NCBI RefSeq assembly: GCF_036323735.1
Contig: NC_086032.1
Location: forward strand, 50,399,335 to 50,463,334
Direction: 5' to 3'
From: Rattus norvegicus
Taxonomy: Eukaryota; Chordata; Mammalia; Rodentia; Muridae
DNA length: 64,000 bases
In this document: positions 38,079 to 51,700 of the stretch, in pieces
How the letters are laid out: every line of letters starts with the position of its first letter
Numbering within the stretch: the first letter of the stretch is position 1
Position numbers and translations under genes: made by a program
The notes under the pieces: model-generated
Databases searched by the model: none
What the model saw: the letters and a program-made list of their open reading frames with translations, nothing else
Told to the model about the DNA's origin: nothing

Positions 38079-39178
38079 TGTTTTAACGAACTGAAACACT
38101 TTTTCTTTGTGAATTCAGTTAGTTCCCAATAGCAGGCTCTTGTAATATATGAACTTTTAAGATTTAACAAAATTTGGTGAGCCGAATCTTAGTAACTTGG
38201 TGAATTCAGTTAGTTACTAGTAGGCCGCAATAGTAATAAGTGGACTGTTCGGGATATAGAAAAATTTTCACGAGTGGAATCAAAATTTCTAGGCGAATTC
38301 AGTGAGTTCCCAACGGGACATGCTTGTATGAGTGTACTTCTCAATATATAGCAACATTTTAAGTAACGGAATCTAAGTATCATGGTGAATTCAGTAGTTT
38401 CCAAATAGGGTTAACATGTAATAAGCTTCTTATTCAAGATTGCGCAACGTTTTAACGAACTGAAACACTGTTTCTTTGTGAATTCAGTCAGTTCCCAGTA
38501 GCAGGCTCCTGTAATATGTGTACTTTTAAAGATTTATCAGAATTTGCTGAGCCGAATCTCAGTAACTTGGTGATTTCAGTTAGTTCCTAGTAGGCCGCAA
38601 TAGTAATAAGTGGACTGTCCGGGATATAGAAAAATTTTCACGAATGGAATCAAAATATCTAGGCGAATTCAGTGAGTTCCCAATGGGACTTGCTTGTATG
38701 AGTTTGCTTTTCAATATATAGCAACATTTTAAGTAACGGAATCTAAGTATCATGGCGAATTCAGCAGTTTCCCAGTAGGATTCTCATGTAATAAGGTTGA
38801 TATTGAACACAGTGCAACGTTTTAACGAACTGAAACACTGTTTCTTTGTGAATTCAGTTAGTTCCCAGTAGCAGGTTCTTGTAGTATGTGTACTTTTAAA
38901 GATTTGTCAAAATTTGCTGAGTCGAATCTCAGTAACTAGGTGAATTCAGTTAGTTCCCAGTAGGCCTCAGTAGTAATAAGTGGACTGTTCGGAATATAGA
39001 AAAATTTTCACAAATGGAATCAAATTGGCGAATTCAGTTAGTTCCCAATGTTACATGCTTGTATGAGTGTGCATTTCAATATATAGTATCATTTTAAGGA
39101 ACTGAATCTATATATCATGTTGAATTCAGTAGTTTCCCAATAGGATTAACATGTAATAAGCTTGTTATTCAAGATACA
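38079..39178 (+). repeat. Three-tetramer spacer between HOR blocks
   Basis: About three tetramers (starts near 38352, 38717 and 39087) fit neither the 8046-bp nor the 4769-bp register. They carry private changes such as AACGGGACATGC, AGTAGGCCTCAG and CAATGTTACATGC. They look like unhomogenised satellite at the boundary between two HOR families. Confidence 0.75.
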
Positions 39179-42100
39179 GCAACGTTTTAACGAACTGAAA
39201 CACTGTTTCTTTGTGAATTCAGTCAGTTCCCAGTAGCAGGTTCTTGTAATATGTGTACTTTTAAAGATTTATCAAAATTTGCTGAGGCGAATCTCAGTAA
39301 CCTGGTGATTTCAGTTAGTTCGTAGTAGGCCGCAATAGTAATAAGTGGACTGCTAGGGATATAGAAAAATTTTGACGAATTGAATCAAAATTTCGTGGTG
39401 AATTCAGTGAGTTCCCAATGGGACATGCTTGTATGATTGTGCTTCTCAATATATAGCAACATTTTAAGTAACGGTGTCTAAGTATCATGGTGAATTCAGT
39501 AGTTTCCCAATAGGATTCTCATGTAATAAGCTTGTGATTCAAGATAGCGCAACGTTTTAACGAACTGAAACACTGTTTCTTTGTGAATTCAGTCAGTTCG
39601 CAGTAGCAGGTTCTTGTACTATGTGTACTTTTAAAGATTTTTCAAAATTTGCTGAGTCGAATCTCAGTAACTTGGTGAATTCAGTTAGTTCCCAGTAGGC
39701 CGCAGTAGAAAGTGGACTGTTCGGGATATAGAAATATTTTCACGTATTGAATCAAATTGGCGAATTCAGTTAGTTCCCAATGGGACATGCTGTATGAGTG
39801 TGCATTTCAATATATAGCAACATTTTAAGTTACTCAATCTATGTATCACGTAGAATTCAGTAGTTTCCCAATAGGATTAACATGTAATAAGCTTGTAATT
39901 CAAGATAGAGCAACATATTAACGAACTGAAACGCTGTTTCTTTGCGAATTCAGTTAGTTCCCAGTAGCAGGCTCTTGTAAGATGTGTACTTTTAAAGATT
40001 TACCAGATTTTGCTGAGCCGAATCTCAGTAAATTGGGGAATTCAGTTAGTTCCAAGTAGGCCGCAATAGTAATAAGTGGACTGTTCGGGAAATAGAAAAA
40101 TTTTCACGTATTGAATTAAATTGGCGAATTCAGTTAGTTCCCAATGGGACATGCTTGTATGAGTGTGCATTTCAATATATAGCAACATTTTAAGGAACTG
40201 AATCTAAGTATCACGTTGAAATCAGTATTTTCCTAATAGGATTAACATATAATAAGCTTGTTATTCAAGATCGAGCAACGTTTTAAAGAACTGAAACGCT
40301 GTTTCTTTGTGAATTCAGTTAGTTCCCAGTGGCAGGCTCTTGTAAGATGTGTACTTTAAAGGTTTATCAAAATTTGCTGAGCCGAATCTCAGTAACTTGG
40401 TGAATTCAGTTAGTTCGTAGTAGGCCGCAATAGTAATAAGTGGACTGCTCAGGATATGGAAAAATTTTGACGCATTGAATCAAAATTTCTTGGTGAATTC
40501 AGTGAGTTCCCAAAGGGACATGCTTGTACAAGTGTGCTTTTCAATATATAGCAACATTTTAAGTAACGGAATCCAACTATCATGGTAATTCTGTAGGTTC
40601 CCAATAGGATCGCATGTAATAAGCTTGTTATTTAAGATAGAGCAACGTTTTAACGAACTGAAACACTTTTTCTTTGTGAATTCAGTTAGATCCCAGTAGC
40701 AGGCTCTTGTAATATGTGTACTTTTAAAGATTTATCAAAATTTGGTGAGTCGAATCTCAGTAACTTGGTGAATTCAGTTAGTTCCCAGTAAGCCGCAGTA
40801 GTAATAAGTGGACTGTTCGGTATATAGAAAAATTTTCACGAATGGAATCAAATTGGCGAATTCAGTTAGTTCCCAATAGGACATGCTTGTATGAGGGTGC
40901 ATTACAATATATAGTAACATTTTAATGAACTGAATCTATGTATCATTTTGAATTCAGTAGTTTCCCAATAGGATTAACATGTAATATGGTTGTTATTCAA
41001 GATAGAGCAAAGTTTTAACGAACTGAAACGCTGTTTCTTTGTGAATTCATTTAGTTCCCAGTAGCAGGCTCTTGTAAGATGTGTACTTTTAAAGATTTTT
41101 CAAAATTTGCTGAGCCGAATCTCAGTAACTTGGTGAATTCAGTTAGTTCCTATGAGGCCGCAATAATAACAAGTGGACTTTTCGGGATATAGAAAAATTT
41201 TCACTAATCGAATCAAAATTTCTAGGCAAATTCAGGGAGTTCCCAATGGGACATGCTTGTATGAGTGTGCTTTTCAATATATAGCAATATTTTAAGTAAC
41301 GGAATCTAAGTATCATGGTGAATTCTGTAGTTTCCCAATAGGATTCTCATGTAATAAGCTTGTTATTCAAGATAGCGCAACGTTTTAACGAACTGAAACA
41401 CTGTTTCTTTGTGAATTCAGTCAGTTCCCAGTAGCAGGTTCTTGTAATATGTGTACTTTTAAAGATTTATCAAAATTTGCTGAGTCGAATCTCAGTAACT
41501 TGGTGAATTCAGTTAGTTCCCAGTTGGCCGCAGTAGTAGTAAGTGGAGTGTTCGGGATATAGAAAAATTTTCACGTATTGAATCAAATTGGCGAATTCAG
41601 TTAGTTCCCAATGGGACATGCTTGTATGAGTGTGCATTTCAATATATTGCAACATTTTAAGGAACTGAATCTATGTATCACGTTCAAATCAGTAGTTTCC
41701 CAATAGGATTAACATATAATAAGCTTGTTATTCAAGATCGAGCAACGTTTTAATGAACTGAAATGCTGTTTCTTTGTGAATTTAGTTAGTTCCCAGTAGC
41801 AGGCTCTTGTAAGATATGTACTTTAAAAGATTTATCAAAATTTGCTAGGCGAATCTCAGTAACTTGGTGAATTCAGTTAGTTCGTAGTAGGCCGCAATAG
41901 TAATAAGTGGACTGCTCGGGATATGGAAAAATTTTGACGAATTGAATCAAAATTTCTTGGTGCATTCAGTGAGTTCCCAAAGGGACATGCTTGTATGATT
42001 GTGCTTTTCAATATATAGCAACATTTTAAGTAACGGAATCTAACTATCATGGTGAATTCTATAGGTTCCCAATACGATCGCATGTAATAAGCTTGTAATT

Positions 42101-43947
42101 TAAGATAGAGTAACGTTTTAACGAACTGAAACACTTTTTCTTTGTGAATTCCGTTAGTTCCCAGTAGCAGGTTCTTGTAATATGTGTACTTTTAAAGATT
42201 TATCAAAATTTGGTGAGCCGAATCTCAGTAACTTGGTGAATTCAGTTAGTTCCTAGTAGGCCGCAATAGTAATAACTGGATTGTTCCGGATATAGAAAAA
42301 TTTTCACGAATGGAATCAAAATTTCTAGGCGAATTCAGTGAGTTCCCAATGGGACATGCTTGTATGAGTGTGCATTTCAATATATAGCAACATTTTAAGG
42401 AACTGAATCTTTGTATCACTTAGAAGTCAGTAGTTTCCCAATAGGATTAACATGTAATAAGCTTGTTATTCAAGATAGAGCAACGTTTTAACGAACTGAA
42501 AGGCTGTTTCTTTGTGAATTCAGTTAATTCCCAGTAGCAGGCTCTTGTAAGATGTGTACTTTTAAAGATTTATCAGAATTTGCTGAGCCGAATCTCAGTA
42601 ACTTGGTGAATTCAGTTAATACCTAGTAGGCCGCAATAGTAATAAGTGGACTGCTTGGGGTATAGAAAAATTTTGACGAATTGAATCAACCTTTCTTGGT
42701 GAATTCAGTGAGTTCCCAATGTGACATGCTTGTATGAGTGTGCTTTTCAAAATATAGCAGCATTATAAGTAACGGAATCTAACTATCATGGTGAACTCTG
42801 TAGGTTCCCAATAGGATCGCATGTAATAAGCTTGTTATTTAAGATATAGCAACGTTTTAACGAACTGAAACAGTTTTTCTTTGTGAATTCAGTTAGTTCG
42901 CAGTAGCAGTCTCTTGTAATATGTGTACATTTAAAGATTTATCAAAATTTGGTGAGCCGAATCTCAGTAACTTGGTGAATTCAGTTAGTTCCTATTAAGC
43001 CACAATAGTAATAAGTGGACTGCTCGGGATATAGAAAAATTTACACAAATGGAATCAAAATTTCTAGGCGAATTCAGCGAGTTCCCAATGGGACATGCTT
43101 GTATGAGTGTGCTTTTCAATGTATAGCAACATTTTAAGTAACGGAATCTAAGTATCATGGTGAATTCAGTAGTTTCCCAATAGGATTCTCATGTAATAAG
43201 CTTGTTATTCAAGATAGCGCAACGTTTTAACGAACTGAAACACTGTTTCATTCTGAATTCAGTCAGTTCGCAGTAGCAGGTTCTTGTACTATGTGTACTT
43301 TTAAAGATTTTTAAAAATTTGCTGAGTCGAATCTCAGTAACTTGGTGAATTCAGTTAGTTCCCAGTAGGCCGCAGTAGTAGGTGAACTGTTCGGGATACA
43401 GAAAAATTTTCACGTGTTGAATCAAATTGGCGAATTCAGTTAGTTCCCAATGGGACATGCTTGTATGAATGTGCATTTCAATATATAGCAACATTTTAAG
43501 GAACTGAATCTATGTATCACGTTGAAATCAGTATTTTCCTAATAGGATTAACATATAATAAGCTTGTTACTCAAGATCGAGCAACGTTTTAACGAACTGA
43601 AACGCTGTTTCTTTGCGAATTCAGTTAGTTCCCAGTAGCGGGCTCTTGTAAGATGTGTACTGTTAAAGATTTATCAAATTTGCTGAGCCGAATCTCAGTA
43701 ACTTGGTGAATTAAGTTAGTTTGTAGTAGGCCGCAATATTAATAAGTGGACTGATCGGTATATAGAAATATTTCACTAATGGAATCAAAATTTCTAGGCG
43801 AATTCATGAATTCCCAATGGGACATGCTTGTATGAGTGTGCATTTCAATATATAGCAACATTTTAAGTAACAGAATCTAAGTATCATGGTGAATTCAGTA
43901 GTTTCCCAATAGGAATCTCATGTAATAAGGTTGTTATTCAAGATAGC
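39179..43947 (+). repeat. 13-mer higher-order repeat, copy 1
   Basis: This is the first 4769-bp unit of block C, with 13 tetramers of mean 367 bp. Its first tetramer is slightly diverged (GCAACGTTTTAACG and AAAGATTTATC where later copies have GCAACCTTTTTACG and AATGATTTATC), as expected at an array edge. The order is an E-type tetramer, a CAGTAGAAAGTGG tetramer, a TTACTCAATC tetramer, the A-B-C-D module (40182-41648), then further tetramers. Confidence 0.9.
40182..41648 (+). repeat. A-B-C-D module inside the 13-mer
   Basis: This 1467-bp run of four tetramers (starts 40182, 40551, 40914, 41284) matches the block A 4-mer: AAAGGTTTATC in type A, TTAGATCCCAG in B, GAGGGTGCATT and GTAATATGGTTG in C, and AGTTCCTATGAGGCC at the C/D transition. 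It is the segment removed, together with one neighbouring tetramer, in the five-tetramer deletion variants. Confidence 0.8.
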
Positions 43948-46900
43948 GCAACCTTTTTACGAACTGAAACACTGTTTCTTTGTGAATTCAGTCAGTTCCC
44001 AGTAGCAGGTTCTTGTAATATGTGTACTTTTAATGATTTATCAAAATTTGCTGAGGCGAATCTCAGTAACCTGGTGATTTCAGTTAGTTCGTAGTAGGCC
44101 GCAATAGTAATAAGTGGACTGCTAGGGATATAGAAAAATTTTGACGAATTGAATCAAAATTTCGTGGTGAATTCAGTGAGTTCCCAATGGGACATGCTTG
44201 TATGATTGTGCTTCTCAATATATAGCAACATTTTAAGTAACGGTGTCTAAGTATCATGGTGAATTCAGTAGTTTCCCAATAGGATTCTCATGTAATAAGC
44301 TTGTGATTCAAGATAGCGCAACGTTTTAACGAACTGAAACACTGTTTCTTTGTGAATTCAGTCAGTTCGCAGTAGCAGGTTCTTGTACTATGTGTACTTT
44401 TAAAGATTTTTCAAAATTTGCTGAGTCGAATCTCAGTAACTTGGTGAATTCAGTTAGTTCCCAGTAGGCCGCAGTAGAAAGTGGACTGTTCGGGATATAG
44501 AAATATTTTCACGTATTGAATCAAATTGGCGAATTCAGTTAGTTCCCAATGGGACATGCTGTATGAGTGTGCATTTCAATATATAGCAACATTTTAAGTT
44601 ACTCAATCTATGTATCACGTAGAATTCAGTAGTTTCCCAATAGGATTAACATGTAATAAGCTTGTAATTCAAGATAGAGCAACATATTAACGAACTGAAA
44701 CGCTGTTTCTTTGCGAATTCAGTTAGTTCCCAGTAGCAGGCTCTTGTAAGATGTGTACTTTTAAAGATTTACCAGATTTTGCTGAGCCGAATCTCAGTAA
44801 ATTGGGGAATTCAGTTAGTTCCAAGTAGGCCGCAATAGTAATAAGTGGACTGTTCGGGAAATAGAAAAATTTTCACGTATTGAATTAAATTGGCGAATTC
44901 AGTTAGTTCCCAATGGGACATGCTTGTATGAGTGTGCATTTCAATATATAGCAACATTTTAAGGAACTGAATCTAAGTATCACGTTGAAATCAGTATTTT
45001 CCTAATAGGATTAACATATAATAAGCTTGTTATTCAAGATCGAGCAACGTTTTAAAGAACTGAAACGCTGTTTCTTTGTGAATTCAGTTAGTTCCCAGTG
45101 GCAGGCTCTTGTAAGATGTGTACTTTAAAGGTTTATCAAAATTTGCTGAGCCGAATCTCAGTAACTTGGTGAATTCAGTTAGTTCGTAGTAGGCCGCAAT
45201 AGTAATAAGTGGACTGCTCAGGATATGGAAAAATTTTGACGCATTGAATCAAAATTTCTTGGTGAATTCAGTGAGTTCCCAAAGGGACATGCTTGTACAA
45301 GTGTGCTTTTCAATATATAGCAACATTTTAAGTAACGGAATCCAACTATCATGGTAATTCTGTAGGTTCCCAATAGGATCGCATGTAATAAGCTTGTTAT
45401 TTAAGATAGAGCAACGTTTTAACGAACTGAAACACTTTTTCTTTGTGAATTCAGTTAGATCCCAGTAGCAGGCTCTTGTAATATGTGTACTTTTAAAGAT
45501 TTATCAAAATTTGGTGAGTCGAATCTCAGTAACTTGGTGAATTCAGTTAGTTCCCAGTAAGCCGCAGTAGTAATAAGTGGACTGTTCGGTATATAGAAAA
45601 ATTTTCACGAATGGAATCAAATTGGCGAATTCAGTTAGTTCCCAATAGGACATGCTTGTATGAGGGTGCATTACAATATATAGTAACATTTTAATGAACT
45701 GAATCTATGTATCATTTTGAATTCAGTAGTTTCCCAATAGGATTAACATGTAATATGGTTGTTATTCAAGATAGAGCAAAGTTTTAACGAACTGAAACGC
45801 TGTTTCTTTGTGAATTCATTTAGTTCCCAGTAGCAGGCTCTTGTAAGATGTGTACTTTTAAAGATTTTTCAAAATTTGCTGAGCCGAATCTCAGTAACTT
45901 GGTGAATTCAGTTAGTTCCTATGAGGCCGCAATAATAACAAGTGGACTTTTCGGGATATAGAAAAATTTTCACTAATCGAATCAAAATTTCTAGGCAAAT
46001 TCAGGGAGTTCCCAATGGGACATGCTTGTATGAGTGTGCTTTTCAATATATAGCAATATTTTAAGTAACGGAATCTAAGTATCATGGTGAATTCTGTAGT
46101 TTCCCAATAGGATTCTCATGTAATAAGCTTGTTATTCAAGATAGCGCAACGTTTTAACGAACTGAAACACTGTTTCTTTGTGAATTCAGTCAGTTCCCAG
46201 TAGCAGGTTCTTGTAATATGTGTACTTTTAAAGATTTATCAAAATTTGCTGAGTCGAATCTCAGTAACTTGGTGAATTCAGTTAGTTCCCAGTTGGCCGC
46301 AGTAGTAGTAAGTGGAGTGTTCGGGATATAGAAAAATTTTCACGTATTGAATCAAATTGGCGAATTCAGTTAGTTCCCAATGGGACATGCTTGTATGAGT
46401 GTGCATTTCAATATATTGCAACATTTTAAGGAACTGAATCTATGTATCACGTTGAAATCAGTAGTTTCCCAATAGGATTAACATATAATAAGCTTGTTAT
46501 TCAAGATCGAGCAACGTTTTAATGAACTGAAATGCTGTTTCTTTGTGAATTTAGTTAGTTCCCAGTAGCAGGCTCTTGTAAGATATGTACTTTAAAAGAT
46601 TTATCAAAATTTGCTAGGCGAATCTCAGTAACTTGGTGAATTCAGTTAGTTCGTAGTAGGCCGCAATAGTAATAAGTGGACTGCTCGGGATATGGAAAAA
46701 TTTTGACGAATTGAATCAAAATTTCTTGGTGCATTCAGTGAGTTCCCAAAGGGACATGCTTGTATGATTGTGCTTTTCAATATATAGCAACATTTTAAGT
46801 AACGGAATCTAACTATCATGGTGAATTCTATAGGTTCCCAATACGATCGCATGTAATAAGCTTGTAATTTAAGATAGAGTAACGTTTTAACGAACTGAAA

Positions 46901-48716
46901 CACTTTTTCTTTGTGAATTCCGTTAGTTCCCAGTAGCAGGTTCTTGTAATATGTGTACTTTTAAAGATTTATCAAAATTTGGTGAGCCGAATCTCAGTAA
47001 CTTGGTGAATTCAGTTAGTTCCTAGTAGGCCGCAATAGTAATAACTGGATTGTTCCGGATATAGAAAAATTTTCACGAATGGAATCAAAATTTCTAGGCG
47101 AATTCAGTGAGTTCCCAATGGGACATGCTTGTATGAGTGTGCATTTCAATATATAGCAACATTTTAAGGAACTGAATCTTTGTATCACTTAGAAGTCAGT
47201 AGTTTCCCAATAGGATTAACATGTAATAAGCTTGTTATTCAAGATAGAGCAACGTTTTAACGAACTGAAAGGCTGTTTCTTTGTGAATTCAGTTAATTCC
47301 CAGTAGCAGGCTCTTGTAAGATGTGTACTTTTAAAGATTTATCAGAATTTGCTGAGCCGAATCTCAGTAACTTGGTGAATTCAGTTAATACCTAGTAGGC
47401 CGCAATAGTAATAAGTGGACTGCTTGGGGTATAGAAAAATTTTGACGAATTGAATCAACCTTTCTTGGTGAATTCAGTGAGTTCCCAATGTGACATGCTT
47501 GTATGAGTGTGCTTTTCAAAATATAGCAGCATTATAAGTAACGGAATCTAACTATCATGGTGAACTCTGTAGGTTCCCAATAGGATCGCATGTAATAAGC
47601 TTGTTATTTAAGATATAGCAACGTTTTAACGAACTGAAACAGTTTTTCTTTGTGAATTCAGTTAGTTCGCAGTAGCAGTCTCTTGTAATATGTGTACATT
47701 TAAAGATTTATCAAAATTTGGTGAGCCGAATCTCAGTAACTTGGTGAATTCAGTTAGTTCCTATTAAGCCACAATAGTAATAAGTGGACTGCTCGGGATA
47801 TAGAAAAATTTACACAAATGGAATCAAAATTTCTAGGCGAATTCAGCGAGTTCCCAATGGGACATGCTTGTATGAGTGTGCTTTTCAATGTATAGCAACA
47901 TTTTAAGTAACGGAATCTAAGTATCATGGTGAATTCAGTAGTTTCCCAATAGGATTCTCATGTAATAAGCTTGTTATTCAAGATAGCGCAACGTTTTAAC
48001 GAACTGAAACACTGTTTCATTCTGAATTCAGTCAGTTCGCAGTAGCAGGTTCTTGTACTATGTGTACTTTTAAAGATTTTTAAAAATTTGCTGAGTCGAA
48101 TCTCAGTAACTTGGTGAATTCAGTTAGTTCCCAGTAGGCCGCAGTAGTAGGTGAACTGTTCGGGATACAGAAAAATTTTCACGTGTTGAATCAAATTGGC
48201 GAATTCAGTTAGTTCCCAATGGGACATGCTTGTATGAATGTGCATTTCAATATATAGCAACATTTTAAGGAACTGAATCTATGTATCACGTTGAAATCAG
48301 TATTTTCCTAATAGGATTAACATATAATAAGCTTGTTACTCAAGATCGAGCAACGTTTTAACGAACTGAAACGCTGTTTCTTTGCGAATTCAGTTAGTTC
48401 CCAGTAGCGGGCTCTTGTAAGATGTGTACTGTTAAAGATTTATCAAATTTGCTGAGCCGAATCTCAGTAACTTGGTGAATTAAGTTAGTTTGTAGTAGGC
48501 CGCAATATTAATAAGTGGACTGATCGGTATATAGAAATATTTCACTAATGGAATCAAAATTTCTAGGCGAATTCATGAATTCCCAATGGGACATGCTTGT
48601 ATGAGTGTGCATTTCAATATATAGCAACATTTTAAGTAACAGAATCTAAGTATCATGGTGAATTCAGTAGTTTCCCAATAGGAATCTCATGTAATAAGGT
48701 TGTTATTCAAGATAGC
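43948..48716 (+). repeat. 13-mer higher-order repeat, copy 2
   Basis: This is a full 4769-bp unit. It has CACGTTGAAATC near 46449, while copies 1, 3 and 4 have CACGTTCAAATC. The G form is shared with the shortened units at the right end of the block. Confidence 0.92.
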
Positions 48717-51700
48717 GCAACCTTTTTACGAACTGAAACACTGTTTCTTTGTGAATTCAGTCAGTTCCCAGTAGCAGGTTCTTGTAATATGTGTACTTTT
48801 AATGATTTATCAAAATTTGCTGAGGCGAATCTCAGTAACCTGGTGATTTCAGTTAGTTCGTAGTAGGCCGCAATAGTAATAAGTGGACTGCTAGGGATAT
48901 AGAAAAATTTTGACGAATTGAATCAAAATTTCGTGGTGAATTCAGTGAGTTCCCAATGGGACATGCTTGTATGATTGTGCTTCTCAATATATAGCAACAT
49001 TTTAAGTAACGGTGTCTAAGTATCATGGTGAATTCAGTAGTTTCCCAATAGGATTCTCATGTAATAAGCTTGTGATTCAAGATAGCGCAACGTTTTAACG
49101 AACTGAAACACTGTTTCTTTGTGAATTCAGTCAGTTCGCAGTAGCAGGTTCTTGTACTATGTGTACTTTTAAAGATTTTTCAAAATTTGCTGAGTCGAAT
49201 CTCAGTAACTTGGTGAATTCAGTTAGTTCCCAGTAGGCCGCAGTAGAAAGTGGACTGTTCGGGATATAGAAATATTTTCACGTATTGAATCAAATTGGCG
49301 AATTCAGTTAGTTCCCAATGGGACATGCTGTATGAGTGTGCATTTCAATATATAGCAACATTTTAAGTTACTCAATCTATGTATCACGTAGAATTCAGTA
49401 GTTTCCCAATAGGATTAACATGTAATAAGCTTGTAATTCAAGATAGAGCAACATATTAACGAACTGAAACGCTGTTTCTTTGCGAATTCAGTTAGTTCCC
49501 AGTAGCAGGCTCTTGTAAGATGTGTACTTTTAAAGATTTACCAGATTTTGCTGAGCCGAATCTCAGTAAATTGGGGAATTCAGTTAGTTCCAAGTAGGCC
49601 GCAATAGTAATAAGTGGACTGTTCGGGAAATAGAAAAATTTTCACGTATTGAATTAAATTGGCGAATTCAGTTAGTTCCCAATGGGACATGCTTGTATGA
49701 GTGTGCATTTCAATATATAGCAACATTTTAAGGAACTGAATCTAAGTATCACGTTGAAATCAGTATTTTCCTAATAGGATTAACATATAATAAGCTTGTT
49801 ATTCAAGATCGAGCAACGTTTTAAAGAACTGAAACGCTGTTTCTTTGTGAATTCAGTTAGTTCCCAGTGGCAGGCTCTTGTAAGATGTGTACTTTAAAGG
49901 TTTATCAAAATTTGCTGAGCCGAATCTCAGTAACTTGGTGAATTCAGTTAGTTCGTAGTAGGCCGCAATAGTAATAAGTGGACTGCTCAGGATATGGAAA
50001 AATTTTGACGCATTGAATCAAAATTTCTTGGTGAATTCAGTGAGTTCCCAAAGGGACATGCTTGTACAAGTGTGCTTTTCAATATATAGCAACATTTTAA
50101 GTAACGGAATCCAACTATCATGGTAATTCTGTAGGTTCCCAATAGGATCGCATGTAATAAGCTTGTTATTTAAGATAGAGCAACGTTTTAACGAACTGAA
50201 ACACTTTTTCTTTGTGAATTCAGTTAGATCCCAGTAGCAGGCTCTTGTAATATGTGTACTTTTAAAGATTTATCAAAATTTGGTGAGTCGAATCTCAGTA
50301 ACTTGGTGAATTCAGTTAGTTCCCAGTAAGCCGCAGTAGTAATAAGTGGACTGTTCGGTATATAGAAAAATTTTCACGAATGGAATCAAATTGGCGAATT
50401 CAGTTAGTTCCCAATAGGACATGCTTGTATGAGGGTGCATTACAATATATAGTAACATTTTAATGAACTGAATCTATGTATCATTTTGAATTCAGTAGTT
50501 TCCCAATAGGATTAACATGTAATATGGTTGTTATTCAAGATAGAGCAAAGTTTTAACGAACTGAAACGCTGTTTCTTTGTGAATTCATTTAGTTCCCAGT
50601 AGCAGGCTCTTGTAAGATGTGTACTTTTAAAGATTTTTCAAAATTTGCTGAGCCGAATCTCAGTAACTTGGTGAATTCAGTTAGTTCCTATGAGGCCGCA
50701 ATAATAACAAGTGGACTTTTCGGGATATAGAAAAATTTTCACTAATCGAATCAAAATTTCTAGGCAAATTCAGGGAGTTCCCAATGGGACATGCTTGTAT
50801 GAGTGTGCTTTTCAATATATAGCAATATTTTAAGTAACGGAATCTAAGTATCATGGTGAATTCTGTAGTTTCCCAATAGGATTCTCATGTAATAAGCTTG
50901 TTATTCAAGATAGCGCAACGTTTTAACGAACTGAAACACTGTTTCTTTGTGAATTCAGTCAGTTCCCAGTAGCAGGTTCTTGTAATATGTGTACTTTTAA
51001 AGATTTATCAAAATTTGCTGAGTCGAATCTCAGTAACTTGGTGAATTCAGTTAGTTCCCAGTTGGCCGCAGTAGTAGTAAGTGGAGTGTTCGGGATATAG
51101 AAAAATTTTCACGTATTGAATCAAATTGGCGAATTCAGTTAGTTCCCAATGGGACATGCTTGTATGAGTGTGCATTTCAATATATTGCAACATTTTAAGG
51201 AACTGAATCTATGTATCACGTTCAAATCAGTAGTTTCCCAATAGGATTAACATATAATAAGCTTGTTATTCAAGATCGAGCAACGTTTTAATGAACTGAA
51301 ATGCTGTTTCTTTGTGAATTTAGTTAGTTCCCAGTAGCAGGCTCTTGTAAGATATGTACTTTAAAAGATTTATCAAAATTTGCTAGGCGAATCTCAGTAA
51401 CTTGGTGAATTCAGTTAGTTCGTAGTAGGCCGCAATAGTAATAAGTGGACTGCTCGGGATATGGAAAAATTTTGACGAATTGAATCAAAATTTCTTGGTG
51501 CATTCAGTGAGTTCCCAAAGGGACATGCTTGTATGATTGTGCTTTTCAATATATAGCAACATTTTAAGTAACGGAATCTAACTATCATGGTGAATTCTAT
51601 AGGTTCCCAATACGATCGCATGTAATAAGCTTGTAATTTAAGATAGAGTAACGTTTTAACGAACTGAAACACTTTTTCTTTGTGAATTCCGTTAGTTCCC

